A DNA stretch of 64,000 bases from assembly GCF_003122365.1 (NCBI RefSeq), contig NZ_CP029254.1, forward strand, positions 6,450,001-6,514,000, read 5' to 3'. Made by a program: the position numbers and the translations under genes. Source of the stretch: Streptomyces spongiicola. Lineage in GTDB: Bacteria; Actinomycetota; Actinomycetes; Streptomycetales; Streptomycetaceae. The notes below the pieces were generated by a model. That model was not told the DNA's origin, searched no databases, and worked only from the letters and a program-made list of their open reading frames with translations. Shown piece after piece: positions 18,074-29,600 of this stretch (the stretch's first letter is position 1; the number at the start of each line of letters is the position of its first letter).

Positions 18074-18933
18074 GCCGCACCCTCCTCGCCCGCCCTGTGC
18101 GTCTGCCAGCCAGCCAGCCTGCCCGGGCGCCTGCGCGGCGCCGTCGCCCCCCGGCGTCCCTCGGCGCCCGCCGTCACCCCCCGCCGTCGGCCCCCCCGGC
18201 GTCCCCCGCCGTCCGCCGTCGGCCTTCCCGGCGCGTCCCGCCTGGTTCCGTCCTGCCACAACGCTGTCACCTCGGCGGCGTTCGCGCGAGCACGACATGG
18301 TGTTCCGGCGGGAACCGGCCCCGATCCACCCTGTCGGATTCTGTGCGAAACCGTGGGTTTCTGTCGGGCGTTGGGTGTCGGGCGTTGGGTGTCGGGTGTC
18401 GGGTGGGTGCCTCGTGGAGAGCCCCGGGAGAGGGTCCCCCGTCGGTCGGTCGTGATCTCCGGATCGGGGCCCGGCCTGCCCGCGGCGGACTCCCCGAAGC
18501 GGTACCGGTGAGCAGGCCGGAGAACCGCCCGGCAGCGCGGAGGGACTCCGTCGTCCCGCCGGCCCGTTCGTCGTCCGCGGGTGCCCTCAACGGCGGGTGC
18601 GGCGGCGGACTGTCGTTCCCGGGGTGGCGTGGGCGTCGAATAATGCGTTGACGCATCCGGAAGGCATCCTGTTGGCTTCAAGGGTCGTTCTGATCGTTCT
18701 GGGCCCCTGTGCCCTGGAAAGGGTGTTCTATGTCCCGGTCCGCGCCGAGTGCGCCTCGCCGCACCGCGTAACCGTCCGCTGCTTTTCGCTGCCCGCTCGT
18801 CCGGGCGGCTGCCGGACGCGTCCTCCGGTGCTCTGCCCCGCCCGTCCGCCGCTCCGCGGTGTTCTCGGGCCTCTGACGAGGCCGCTCGGCCTGCTCTTGC
18901 TGTCATGACCGACTTCCAGCAAGGAGCACCCGG
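18074..18933. other. 860-bp gene-free stretch
   Basis: No reading frame here was convincing. It holds GGGTGTCGGGCGTT-type repeats (about 18360-18410) and GCCGTC-rich repeats (about 18120-18230). A TTGACG at 18648-18653 with TTGGCT 18 bases later is a weak promoter candidate for the RNHCP genes. ATGCG-TTGA-CGCAT (about 18644-18657) is a small inverted repeat overlapping it. Confidence 0.5.
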
Positions 18934-19305
18934 GTGTCCAGCCACACCAACAACACCGCCCACACCCTCAGCCTCGGCACCTTCACCTGCGCCCGGTGCG
19001 GGCTGACCGTGTCCGCGTACGGCGCCGACGGCGCGCCACGCAACCACTGCCCGTCCTGCCTGCACTCCCGGCATGTTCTCGACCACGTCGAGGGCGGTCC
19101 GAGCGACTGCGAGGGCCGGATGTCCCCGATCGCCATCGCCGTGCTCCGCACCGGCGAGTGGATGGTGATCCACCGGTGCGTGCGCTGCGACGAACTCACC
19201 TCGAGCCCGATCTGCGCCGACGACAACCAGCTCATCCTGATGCGCATGGCGGTCCGCCCGCTGGCCCAACCGCCCTTCCCGCTCGAAGCGTTCGGAACCC
19301 TCTGA
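18934..19305 (+). CDS. RNHCP domain protein, copy 1
   Basis: A 123-residue zinc-ribbon-like protein. It has CARC near residue 20, the signature RNHCPSC near 36, DCEGRM, then CVRCDEL and DDNQ toward the C-terminus, giving paired cysteines that should hold metal. This is the RNHCP family (remembered as PF12647), of unknown function. The GTG at 18934 has AAGGAG seven bases upstream. It is followed 26 bases later by a paralogue, so the pair probably arose by duplication and is co-transcribed. Confidence 0.85.
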   Translation: MSSHTNNTAHTLSLGTFTCARCGLTVSAYGADGAPRNHCPSCLHSRHVLDHVEGGPSDCEGRMSPIAIAVLRTGEWMVIHRCVRCDELTSSPICADDNQLILMRMAVRPLAQPPFPLEAFGTL

Positions 19306-19331
19306 GCGCCCGGCAGGGAAGGAGCATCGCC

Positions 19332-19778
19332 ATGTCACGCAGCAACCGCAGCAACCGCGGCAACCGCGGCAACCGCACCAACCGCGGGCGGCGCCGTCCA
19401 CAGCGGCACAAGGACGTCCTGCACACCCGGGGCGGGCACCGGGCGAACGACTTCCGGTGCGCGTCCTGCCGGCTCGACGTGTCCGTGGACGCACCCGGCA
19501 CCGCGCACCGGAACCACTGCCCCCACTGCCTGGCCAGCCTGCACATCGACCGGAAGATCCCGGGCGACCGCGACGCTGACTGCCGCGGCCGGATGGAGGC
19601 ACTGGGCATGTCCGTCCGCCCCGACGGCGAGTGGATGATCATCCACCAGTGCGCCTCCTGCGGCGAACTCAGCGCCAACCGCATCGCAGGCGACGACAAC
19701 CCCTACGCCCTGGTCCGGCTCGCCCTCAGACCCCTCGCCGACCCCGGGTACGCCGGCCGCGCCCTGTTCGCCCTGTGA
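19332..19778 (+). CDS. RNHCP domain protein, copy 2
   Basis: A 148-residue paralogue of the preceding gene. A basic Asn/Arg-rich N-terminus (SNRSNRGNRGNRTNRGRRRP) precedes the RNHCP domain: CASC, RNHCPHC, DCRGRM, CASCGEL and GDDNP. The ATG at 19332 has AAGGAG eight bases upstream. The basic extension is absent in copy 1, made of repeated NRG/NRS triplets, and might bind nucleic acid. Its function is unknown. Confidence 0.85.
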   Translation: MSRSNRSNRGNRGNRTNRGRRRPQRHKDVLHTRGGHRANDFRCASCRLDVSVDAPGTAHRNHCPHCLASLHIDRKIPGDRDADCRGRMEALGMSVRPDGEWMIIHQCASCGELSANRIAGDDNPYALVRLALRPLADPGYAGRALFAL

Positions 19779-20379
19779 CCCGGCCGCGGCGGACCCCGGC
19801 GGTCCGGGCCCGCAGCCGTCCCCGCCCGCGGCCCCCGCCCGCGATCCCCGACCACGAACGGCACCACCACGGAAGAGGAACACCCCGGCAGGGGAGATCA
19901 GAACCGAGGCCCCGCGCGGCACCGACCGTGTACGCGGGGTGATCACTCCGCCCTCGGTCCGCCGGGGCGGCGATCTCGCGGGTGCCCCGCGGGCTGACAC
20001 AGACCGGAACCCCGAACTCGCCTTCGCCCTCGCCCTCGTGCTCGTAGTCGTCACGGGGGCGGGGGCGGGGGCGGGGGCGGGAGTGGGAGTGGGGAGGGGA
20101 TCGCCATCGCGCACATCCCGTCCGCCGGCGCCTGCACCGGTGGCGCGCCCGCACCCTGGGCGAACACGCCGTCGCCGCTGCCGTCGCCGAGGCGGGCAAG
20201 GGGCGCGGAGGGGGCGGGACGCGGGGTGCGCCGGGCCGGCACCGGAGGGCTGCCCGGGGTGGGTGCGTCACGGGGAACGCCGCCGGGCGGCGGCAGGAGC
20301 AGTCTGAAGCCGGTCGCGCACCCCGGAGGTGCCGCGCGCACCGCGCCTGGTGCGGCACCCGGCGCGACACAATGGGCTC
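19779..20379. other. Gene-free stretch with a GGGGGC run
   Basis: No gene was supported in these 600 bases. (GGGGGC)4 lies at about 20055-20081, followed by GGGAGTGGGAGTGGGGAGGGG, a strong candidate for G-quadruplex formation on the plus strand. Confidence 0.5.
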
Positions 20380-20814
20380 ATGGCCCGACGCACCCCCCGC
20401 CCTCCCAGCCGTCCCCGCCCCTCCGTCACCGAGGGATCGCCATGTCCCTGCGGACTGCCCGCCGCCTACGGAGCATGCTGCGGCAGGTTCCACACCGGAC
20501 AGTCCGCCGCACCCACGGCCGAACTGCTGATGCGGTCCCGCTACAGCGCCTTCGTCGTGCGCGACGAGGGCTATCTGCTGCGCACCTGGCACCCCGACCA
20601 CCGGCCGAGCGGTGTGGACTTCGATCCCGCGATGCACTGGACTGGCCTGGAGATCCGGGACACGGCCGAGGGCACTGTGTTCCACAGCACCGGTACGGTC
20701 ACCTTCGTCGCCCGCTACACCCTCGGCGGGGAGCCAGGACAGCTGCACGAGCGCAGCCACTTCGAGCGGCACGGCGGCGTCTGGGTGTACGTGAACGGCA
20801 CTTTCACCGAATGA
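20380..20814 (+). CDS. YchJ / UPF0225 family protein
   Basis: A 144-residue protein with an N-terminal SEC-C-like metal-binding motif (CPCGLPAAYGACCGRFH) and the UPF0225 core (AELLMRSRYSAFVVRDEGYLLRTWHP, FVARY, ERSHFERHGGVWVYVNG). The core has an NTF2-like fold in homologues; its function is unknown. The ATG at 20380 has no Shine-Dalgarno sequence, so the message may be leaderless or start elsewhere. It converges with the BCCT transporter gene 60 bases on. Confidence 0.85.
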   Translation: MARRTPRPPSRPRPSVTEGSPCPCGLPAAYGACCGRFHTGQSAAPTAELLMRSRYSAFVVRDEGYLLRTWHPDHRPSGVDFDPAMHWTGLEIRDTAEGTVFHSTGTVTFVARYTLGGEPGQLHERSHFERHGGVWVYVNGTFTE

Positions 20815-20874
20815 CGGCCCCCGCCGGGTTGCCCCGCCGAGGTGTGCCGCCGGGACACGCGACGAGGGACGTCT

Positions 20875-23088
20875 TCAGGGTTCCCGGTCGCTGCCTGTGC
20901 CGTCGCCTGTGCCGTCGCCTGCGGCGTGGCCCGTGCCGTCGCCCGTGCCGCCGTCCGGACCCCGTTCGGCCGTGTCCGGCCGGTGGCCGGGCAGCGACGA
21001 GCCGGCGGTGGCCTCGTGGTGCAGACGCAGGAACTCGAAGTGCCTCTCGTACTGGTCGAGCACGTCGGCGATGAGCTGCTCCTCGGCGTACCCCATCACG
21101 TCGTAGCCCTGGTTGCCCTCGGCGAGCCGCACCTCGAACCTCAGATAGGTGTCGTGCGCCGAGACCGAGCGCGTCGCGAACTGGGGGGTCGGCGCCTCCA
21201 CGGGCTCCAGCCCGTAGACGAACCGCTCCCCGTCGCCGATCCCGACCTCCAGCGCCAGGCGGGGGACACCCGTCGCCTCGTCGGTCTCCTCGGTGACGGA
21301 TGTCCGCGCACCCTGGGCGCGGAGTTCCCCGGCCACCTTCCCCAGCGCCGGCCGGCACACCTCGTCCACGAACCGGCCGGCGGCCCGCGGGCTGGGGAAC
21401 GCCATCGCCCTCGCGATCCGCCGCCGCCAGGTCCGCTCCGCGACCGGCCCGCGGACCGTGCGACCCGACAGCGACCCGGGCAGGGCGGCGATCAGCGCGT
21501 CCTCCCGCATCCGTTCCAGGCGGAGGGCCTTGTACAGGCCGGCGATGATGAGGAACATCACGAACGAGAACGGCAGCCCCATCACGATCGTCGCGCTGGT
21601 GAGCGCGTCCACGCCGCCGACGAGGAGCATGGCCAGGGTCAGCAGCCCCGTGGCGGCGGCCCAGAAGACCCGAAGCCAGGGAGCGGAGTCGCTGACGGGG
21701 GTCGGCAGGTGCGAGCAGAGGTTGCCCATCACCAGTGCCCCGGAGTCCGCCGAGGTGACATAGAGCAGCAGGCCGACGACCGTGGCGAGCCCGGCGCTGA
21801 ACGCCGCCCCCGGGTACTGCGCGAGCAGCCCGTAGAAGCCCTGCTCGGGGAACTCCATGGCCGTCTCGCCGAACCGGATGTCGCCGCCGCGGATCACCTG
21901 AAGCGCGCTGTTGCCGAAGACGGAGAGGAAGATCAGTGTGAACACGAACGGGATGACGAGGGTCGCCAGGACGAACTGCCGGAGCGAGCGGCCGCGGGAG
22001 ATCCTCGCCAGGAACAGCCCGACGAACGGTGCCCACGCCACCCACCAGGCCCAGAAGAACAGCGTCCAGGCGTTGAGCCAGTCCGCCGGCGGGGCGTAGC
22101 CGAAGGTGTTCAGCGTCATCGAGGGGAAGCGGCTGACGTAGTCGCCGATGTTGAGGATGAGCTGGTTGAGCAGCGCGACGGGGCCGCTGACGACCAGCAT
22201 GTAGAGCAGCAGCACGAGGGCCAGTACGACGTTGAGTTCGGAGAGCCTGCGGATGCCGCGGTCGACACCGGCCGCCGCGGACACCGTGGCCATGAGCACC
22301 GCGACGACGATCAGACCGATCTGCGCGGCCACGCCCTCGGGTACGCCGAACAGGAAGCCGAGGCCGAAGTTGAGCTGTACCACACCGATACCGAGCGACA
22401 CCGAGATACCGAACACCGTGCCGAGGATGGCCGCGAGGTCCACGGCGTCGCCGACCCGGCCGTGGATGCGGCGGCCGATGATGGGGTAGAGCGCCGAGCG
22501 GATGGCGAGGGGCAGGCGGTAGCGGAAGGCGAAGTAGCCGAGCGCCATGCCCATCAGCGCGTACATCGCCCATCCGGTGATGCCGTAGTGGAACAGTGTC
22601 CACACGACGGCCTGACGGGCCGCCTCCACCGTCTGCGCCGGGCCCTCGGGGGGCATGAGGTAGTGGCTGACGGGCCCTGAGACGGCGAAGAACATCAGGT
22701 CGATCCCGATGCCCGCGGCGAACAGCATCGCGCCCCAGGCGAACAGGCCGAAGTCGGGCGTGGAGTGCCTCGGTCCCAGCTTGAGGTTGCCGTAGCGGGA
22801 GGCGCCGATGAACACCACGAAGGCCAGGTACAGGGTGGCGGCGAGGAAGTAGTACCAGCCGAGACCGGTGGAGATCCAGCCGACCACCACACCGATGACG
22901 TCCTGGGCGCCGCTCGGGGTGATGATCGCCCAGATCGAGATCGCGAGGACCAGCCCGGCGGAGCCGAAGAAGACGAGCGGCTTGATCCGGATGTCCTCGG
23001 GCGCGACGGGCTGCCCCGTCCCGCCGTCCCCTTCGGTCTCGGCGCTGCCGCCGCCCTTTCCCTTGGCCGCCACGGTCCGGTCCTCCAT
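20875..23088 (-). CDS. BCCT family choline/glycine-betaine transporter, BetT-like
   Basis: A 737-residue secondary transporter with about 12 membrane helices. BCCT landmarks are GIGIDLMFFAVSGPVSHYL, HYGITGWAMYALMG, GIGVVQLNFGL and the family signature WTLFFWAWWVAWAPFVGLF followed by ARISRGRS. A long cytoplasmic C-terminal domain (about 540-737) resembles the osmosensing tail of BetT-type carriers and ends in GDGTG repeats. It should import choline or betaine for osmoprotection; the exact substrate is inferred. The ATG at 23088 has no clear ribosome site, and a GTG five codons later is an alternative start. Confidence 0.88.
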   Translation of the reverse strand: MEDRTVAAKGKGGGSAETEGDGGTGQPVAPEDIRIKPLVFFGSAGLVLAISIWAIITPSGAQDVIGVVVGWISTGLGWYYFLAATLYLAFVVFIGASRYGNLKLGPRHSTPDFGLFAWGAMLFAAGIGIDLMFFAVSGPVSHYLMPPEGPAQTVEAARQAVVWTLFHYGITGWAMYALMGMALGYFAFRYRLPLAIRSALYPIIGRRIHGRVGDAVDLAAILGTVFGISVSLGIGVVQLNFGLGFLFGVPEGVAAQIGLIVVAVLMATVSAAAGVDRGIRRLSELNVVLALVLLLYMLVVSGPVALLNQLILNIGDYVSRFPSMTLNTFGYAPPADWLNAWTLFFWAWWVAWAPFVGLFLARISRGRSLRQFVLATLVIPFVFTLIFLSVFGNSALQVIRGGDIRFGETAMEFPEQGFYGLLAQYPGAAFSAGLATVVGLLLYVTSADSGALVMGNLCSHLPTPVSDSAPWLRVFWAAATGLLTLAMLLVGGVDALTSATIVMGLPFSFVMFLIIAGLYKALRLERMREDALIAALPGSLSGRTVRGPVAERTWRRRIARAMAFPSPRAAGRFVDEVCRPALGKVAGELRAQGARTSVTEETDEATGVPRLALEVGIGDGERFVYGLEPVEAPTPQFATRSVSAHDTYLRFEVRLAEGNQGYDVMGYAEEQLIADVLDQYERHFEFLRLHHEATAGSSLPGHRPDTAERGPDGGTGDGTGHAAGDGTGDGTGSDREP

Positions 23089-23490
23089 GCTCTACCGGCC
23101 GACGGCTCCGCGGAGTCCGGCGGCTGTACGGATGCGACAGGTCAACCCTGAGGTCCAGGCTCCCGCTCCCGACCCCACGCGCCCGGCATCGACACGGCCT
23201 CCGAGGGGCGTCGGCTGCTCCGGTCCCGGGCTTCGGGCGCGGATCGCGTCCGCCCGGCGGTGGTGGTCGGTGGTCGGTGGTCGGCGGAGCGGCGGAGGAA
23301 GGGGACCGGGCGGGGGAGGGGCCGGGCGGCGGTTTGCCGGGTCCCCGAATTCGGGCGGGGTGGAGGTGCCCGCGGGCTCGGCCGGTGACTGACACCCCCG
23401 GGTCGTCTTCGGGAGGACGCACACCCCGTCCCGGGCGGTGGCCCCGCGGCGCCGGCAACGGGATCGGCGCCCTGGCCCCCGCCCCCGCGG

Positions 23491-23608
23491 GACCGGCTGG
23501 GGCGCCGGGGCGGGCACCGGGCCTGGTACCGGACCGGCTGGGGCGCGGGGGCCGGCACCGGGCTTGGCACCGGACCGGCTGGGGCGCCGGGGCCGGCACC
23601 GGGCTTCA
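23491..23608. repeat. 41-bp tandem repeat, nearly three copies, at the 3' end of the giant gene
   Basis: Units beginning GACCGGCTGGGGCGC start at 23491, 23532 and 23573, exactly 41 bases apart and nearly identical. The array abuts the stop codon of the giant effector (23606-23608). No gene was supported in 23089-23490; that stretch presumably contains the BCCT promoter. Confidence 0.85.
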
Positions 23609-26600
23609 GGGGCGGGTGCGCTTGGGAGGGGGCACATCGCCTACTCGCTGGTCCTCCGACGAGCGCTTGGCGAGGGACGGCCGGTGTTCGCCCTGGTGGA
23701 CCTCGTAGTGGCCGCCGTTCAGGGAGAGGTCGATGACGAGAAGGCCGGCGGCGTCGGTCGCGCCGAGCGGAAGGAGCTCGTGGACCCGGCCGCCGGCCTG
23801 GTGGATCCTGATCACGACGTCGAGCGCGGAGGCCACCAGGCGCGGTGCGAGGTCACCCGCTCCCTCGTTCCAGTTTCCGCTCACGGCGAGGACGTTGACG
23901 ACGTCGTCGAAGTCCTCGCCGTGCTCGTCGGCGTACTGCACGGCGGTTCCCAGGTTCTCCGGCGCCAGGGCCCAGCGGACCACGGAGGCGCGCAGTTCCA
24001 GGGCCGCTTCGCTCGACGGCGCGAGTCCCGACAGTGCCCGGTTGACCGCGTGGTAGAGGCAGTCGCCGTCAGCGGGGATCTCCTGACCGGAGGGTCCGCT
24101 CCCGGCGCGGGCGGCGAAGACGTCCCGGCCGCTCACGACCAGGCGTCCGTTCGCGCCGTCGTCCGGACCGTTCCCGCCCCCCGTCCCGAACAGCAGGTCC
24201 GCCAGGCGCCGGCCGGCCCGCAGAGTGGGAGTGGAAAGGGCCAACTCCTGTGCCGCATAGACCTTGTGCGCGTCCGACACGCCGGCCTTGAGCCCCGTGA
24301 AGGAGCCGGTCATCGGGGCCGAGATGGCATCCGCCATCACGTTCCTCTTCGCGTGGCCCAGATTGTCCCGGCTCTTCTTGGGCAGTTCCTTGCTCCCGGT
24401 CGGGACTCCGGGGATCTCCGCGCGCCGGGGCTCATGGCTCCAGTAGGTCGCCGAGTTGTGGAAGGCGTAGTTCGAACGGTGCTTGGCCAGGCTGATTCCC
24501 TTCTTGGCCCCCCTGGTGCTGCCGCCGTTGTCGTTGCTGAAGAACCGGTTGGTGACGGTGCCGAGGTCCGCATGCGACTGGAGCAGCTTCTTCCCCCCGG
24601 ACTCCAGGAACTCGTACGCGATCCGCGAGAGATCGGTGACCACCGCGCCGGACTCGAAGTCCGTGACATAGGCCGGCCCGCGGAACGGCAGCCGGTTGTT
24701 CTCGGCGTCGGCCCGGACCCGTTCGAGCACTTCGTCCGCACCCATCGGCAGGGTCGTGTGCGTGTCCTCGGCCGTCTTCGAGGGGGGCACCTCGAAACTC
24801 CGCCCGTCCGGCTCGGCCAGTTCGGTTTCGTACCGCCTGGCCAGTTCCCATGCGTTGTACCGGTTCAGCTGCCGTGCCAGTCCGGTGAGTTCTGCACCCT
24901 TGTCGGAGAACCGGACGTCCGGCCGGTCGCCGCCGCCCTCCTCGGGACGCGGCAGGACGGCGGCGCCGTCCACGAACAGGTTGGGCTCCGGCGCGTACGG
25001 CAGCAGCGGGTGGATTGCGGCCTGCCAGCGCCGTTCCCGCATGTCGTCGGCGACGGCCCGCCGGAAACGTTCGAGGAAGGCACGCTGCTCCACGGGCTCG
25101 GTCAGCTCCGCGGGCACGGCGCCGTTCCTCTTCTCGTAGCGTCTGATCGTGTCCTCGACGAGCCGCTTCTGCTGCTCCGCCTCCTCGGGGCCGGGCACCC
25201 GGTAGCCACCGGTCATCAGCAGCGGCCTGCTCGGCGGGAGCGCTTCGTCGGGGTCGGACGACCTCAGCCCGGGCGGGTCGAGAAGCTGCTCGAAGTGTGT
25301 GAACACATGCCGGCCCGACGGCACCGTCCGAGAGCCGTCGTCGAAGTCCTGCACCGCGATGTAGGGGTGCAGGCCAAGGCCCATCAGCGACTGGACCGCC
25401 GCGATGTTCTCGGGGCTGTGCAAAACCGAGTTGCGCATCGCGCCGTAGGGGAACGGCCCGGTGAAGGTCGACGGGACGACGGCCACCGGCACGTCCAGCC
25501 TCGCGATCTGCCGCTCCACCGACGCGACGGCGGCGGCCAGGGCATCTCTCCCTCCCTCGTCGGCATTGACTCCGATCACGATCGCCAGGCGGCCGTCGTA
25601 GCCCTCCAGACCGGACAGCAGGCTCTCGATCACCTCTGTGGCGCGGTGCGCGTCTGTGTGACCGGTCATGGTGTTGACGACGAACGCCAGGGGGCGGGCC
25701 TGCTCCACACTCTCCCGGACGTAGTCGAGGTAGTCGCCGTCGCTCTGGTGCCCCGCGGTCCGGCGGACGTAGTACCGGTGGTCCTCGTCGGTCGCGAAGT
25801 CCGCCCGAGTACGCGACGTCAGGCGCCGGTAGGCGTCGTTGACGCGCCTGTCGTCGAGGGTGAGGTCGGCGAACCGCTGCCGCGTCGAACCGGGGACGTC
25901 CGCGTCCGTGGGCGTCTGGTGCGCGTCCTGGACGTCTTCCATCTCGACGTCCGAGGACATGCCGAACCGGGCCTCGGGGTGCTCGCCGTCGGGACGCAGC
26001 AGATAGGGGTCGTCCGTGCCGGCGCCGACGAGCCGGCCCTCGTCCCGGTCCGCGGCACTCGCCCAGATCCGGACGTGCGGTGGAAGCTGGGCCGGCGGGC
26101 GGCCCGGCTCGGCCGGGTGCACGGTCCCGCCGTGGACGTCGACCCAGAGCAACGCCCCGTCGCCGGTGTGCACCAGGGCCCAGTCGTGGCCCACCCTGCC
26201 GTGGTCGCCGGCCAGCACGGTCGCGAAGCTCCCCGGTCCGCCCCTGGTGACGAGTTCCAGCACGGCGTCGAACCCGGCAGGCCCCTGACCGTAACTCAGC
26301 GGCATGTCATGGCGCTTGTACACCGTCCAGGCGAAGCCCCGCTCGGGGCCCGTGCGGTCGGCCCCGGTGGCCAGGAAGCCGGCCGCCCGCGGGCGGCCGT
26401 ACCAGGTGTCCCGGTACGCCTCCACCGTCTCACCGCAGTTGGGACCGGCGAAGCCGCGGGTGATGGCTGACAGCAGCGGCTGGTCCGGAGCCGCGAAGAC
26501 GCCCAGCTCGGCCGCCCGCTCGCGTACCCGCTGGTGCTCCTCGGGACGCGGCGGGACGAGGCCGCGCTCGCGCAGTACCGCGTCGGTGTTCTCGTGGCGC

Positions 26601-29600
26601 GGGATGCGGGGGCGCTGGGCGGGCGCGTCGGGCCCGGCGGGCTCTTCGGCGCGCCGTTTGCGGGTGGGGGGTGGTGCCGCGGGGGTGTCGTTGGTTGCGG
26701 TGGGTGTGGGTGTGGGTGTGGGTGTGGGTGTGGGTGTGGGGTTGGGGTCGGGGTTGGGTGTGGGTTCGGGAGCGTTGTCGGGGGTTGCAGGGCCGGGGCC
26801 GGGGTTCGGGTCGGGGTGTGGGGGTGTGGTGGTGTCCGGGGTCGTGGGGCGGGCCTGGTCGCTCTTCCGGGGTTCGGTAGGGGTGGGCTCGGATGGAGTG
26901 GGTTCGGTAGGGGTGGGTTCGGTAGGGGTGGGTTCGGATGGTCGGGTCGTGTTGTGCTCGTCCTCTGCTTCGGTGGCGCGTGGTGTTGCGGGGGTGCCGT
27001 CGGTCGCCGTGGGCATGGGTGTGGGGGGCGGTGAGGGTGTGGGGGTCGGCGTGGTCGTGGAGGAGGCGGAAGAGGGGGTAGGGGTGGGTTCGGTAGGGGT
27101 GGGCTCGGATGGTCGGGTCGTGTTGTGCTCGTCCTCTGCTTCGTTGGCGCGTGGTGTTGCGGGGGTGCCGTCGGTCGCCGTGGGCATGGGTGTGGGGGTC
27201 GGCGTGGTCGTGGAGGAGGGGGAGGAGGGCGAGGAGGCGGAAGAGGGCGAGGAGACGGAGGAGGGGGAGGCGGAAGAGGGCGAGGAGGCGGAAGAGGGCG
27301 AGGAGACGGAGGAGGGGGAGGCGGAAGAGGGCGAGGAGGAACGTGCTTCGGAAGCCCCGTCGGTGGAGGTGGTCGTCCCGGCGGTCGCCTCGTCGGTGGT
27401 CCTGGCCACCCAGTAGTAGACGTGCCCGTCGGTCTCAGCCGTGTTCCCGTACGTGCCGTTCTCGTCGAAGTTCTGCGTGGTGAGCCGGACCGGCTGCCGC
27501 ATCAGCACCTGAGCGCCCTTGAGCGTGGCCTTGCCGGGCTCGCCGGCCGACTTGCCGTGCGGCACGGTCGGCGGGGTGAGGGTCCGGGAGGGAACCCCGG
27601 GGGCGAGTGTCACGGGCTCCTTCCTCTCGAACGTCCTGCCGTACTCCACCTTCGCGATGTCGCTGAGGGAGGGGACAACCACGGTCGACCTGTTCTCGTC
27701 CGTCGTCCCTTCCGTGAGGAACACATGCCCCGTCAGGGGTTTCAGGGCTGCGGTCACACCGGTGGTGGACTTGGTGGACGACTCGGGTTCCGTCGAGACG
27801 CTGATCTCGTCGCTTCCCTCGGCGCGAGCGGACAGTTCCTGCGCCTCCCCGGTGGGGCGCAGGCGCAGCTCCAGCCCCGTACGGCCATCGCTGCCGAGCG
27901 GAATCGTGCGGTACCCGGTGACGGGGTCCTTGAGCTGGTGGAAGACCGAGGTCAGGGTCTGCTGAGAGAGCGCCTGACGCAGCGCGGCCTGCCGTTCCGG
28001 CGTCAAGCGCCGCTCACGCGGCGGAAGGTTCGTACCGCCCTCCGGATGGTGGCCCGAGGCGACGGACCGTACCGCTGAGTGAGCGGCCTCGGGCGTTATG
28101 CCCTCGGGCCAGTGGCGGGGCGAGGGGGCTTCCGCCCCCCGCCCGGTGTCGCCGCCCGGTCTGGGTGTGGCGACCAGCCGGTAGGCCTCCGGGTCGCCTT
28201 GCCCCCGGTCGGCCGTGGTCGTGTCTCCGCCCTGCCTGGGGGTGGCCATCGGACGGTAGCCGTCCGTGCCGGCCGCCCCCCGGCCGGGAGCGACCGTGGA
28301 GAGGCCCGTGGAGAGGCCCGTGGAGAGGTCCGTGGAGAAGGCCGAACTCACCCACCCGGACACGGCTCCCAGCAGGTTCCAGATGCCGCCGGTCCCCGGG
28401 CGGGGCGCGGTGAGCAGCCTCTGCGCGTCGCCGAGGAGCGCACCCTGGCTGTCGAAGCCCACGAGATCGTGCGCGGAGTCCAGCGACTGCTGCCAGCGGT
28501 CCCGGTCGGCCTGACCGGCGGTGACCGGCACGGTGCCGGCGGGGGCACCGGTGGTGCCCCCGCTTTCCAGGGCCCACGCCCGCCCGCGCTCCGTGAGCGA
28601 CGTGGGTACATAGACGTGGACCGGCCACGTCGGCTCCACGAGCCTGGGCGCCACGAGATCGCCGGGGCGTTCACCGAGGAGGGGGTACACGGTTCCCCGG
28701 GTCACGGTGACCTCGAAGCGCATGCGGTTGGCGAACCTCACCATGTCGCCGAACTTCGACGTCTTGTGCTCCACCTTGGTGGTGACGCCCGCGTCCGCGC
28801 TGCGGGCCGGGCTGACCTCGGTACCGAGGGACGGCGCCCAGCCCGCGCTACGGAACACGGGCGAGGGGGTGTCCGCCGACGACCCGTCGTCCCCGGACTT
28901 CGCGATCGGCGCGTAGGACAGGCGGGCGTTGACGTCGAGGCCCCATGACCAGTTGTGCCCCGAACTGCCGGTCACGGTCTGCGAGAGGCCGACCTTGCGG
29001 GTGGTGTCCCCGGTGGAGTGGTCTCCCTCGTCGGTCCACTCGTGCCGCGGGACGCCGCGCACCAGGACCCGGGTGACCAGCCGGCCGGCGTGGGACTCGT
29101 GGACGCGGTACTCGAAGATGCCCTGGCCCACCAGCTCCTCGTAGTTGGCCGACAGGTTCTCCGGCGAGAAGGTCCCGGCGAACTCCAGAGCGGTCACCGG
29201 TACATCCGCCGCCTTCTCCAGCCCGCGGATCTGCCGGTCGATCTCGCCGAGGATCTCGTCCGACGACGGGATGTCGGCGATCGCGCCGCTCAGCAGCCCC
29301 TGTTCCAGCAGCGGAGCCCGGCGCGGCACGGCGGTGTCCGCGGGGGCGGTGCGAGCCGTCGCACCGGTGTCCGCGGGGGCGGTGCGAGCCGTCGCGGTGT
29401 CCGCGGTTCCCTCGGCGCCCAGCCGCCGCACGTCGTCGTCGGAGAGCAGCACCAGCACCCGGTGCCGGCTCGACTCCGGGTCGCCGACGGTGACGACGCC
29501 GTCCCAGGCCGTGACACGTCCCTGGACGGTGACGTCGGCGTCCGCCTCGTACAGGTGCCACGTCCCCTGGTGCGCGGTCTTCCGCGAAGTCGTCGTCTGC

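Noticed and set aside
18597..18908. 103-residue plus-strand frame with a hydrophobic stretch before the RNHCP genes
   Set aside because: Its codon use is unlike neighbouring genes, it lacks a ribosome site and has no recognisable domain.
20055..20100. GGGGGC run considered as part of a replication or telomere-like element
   Set aside because: It is a single simple repeat with no palindromes or DnaA-box-like sequences around it.
23438..26470. 1010-residue plus-strand frame opposite the end of the giant effector
   Set aside because: It is antisense to the Tox-PL and OTU regions, where catalytic motifs are clear on the minus strand.
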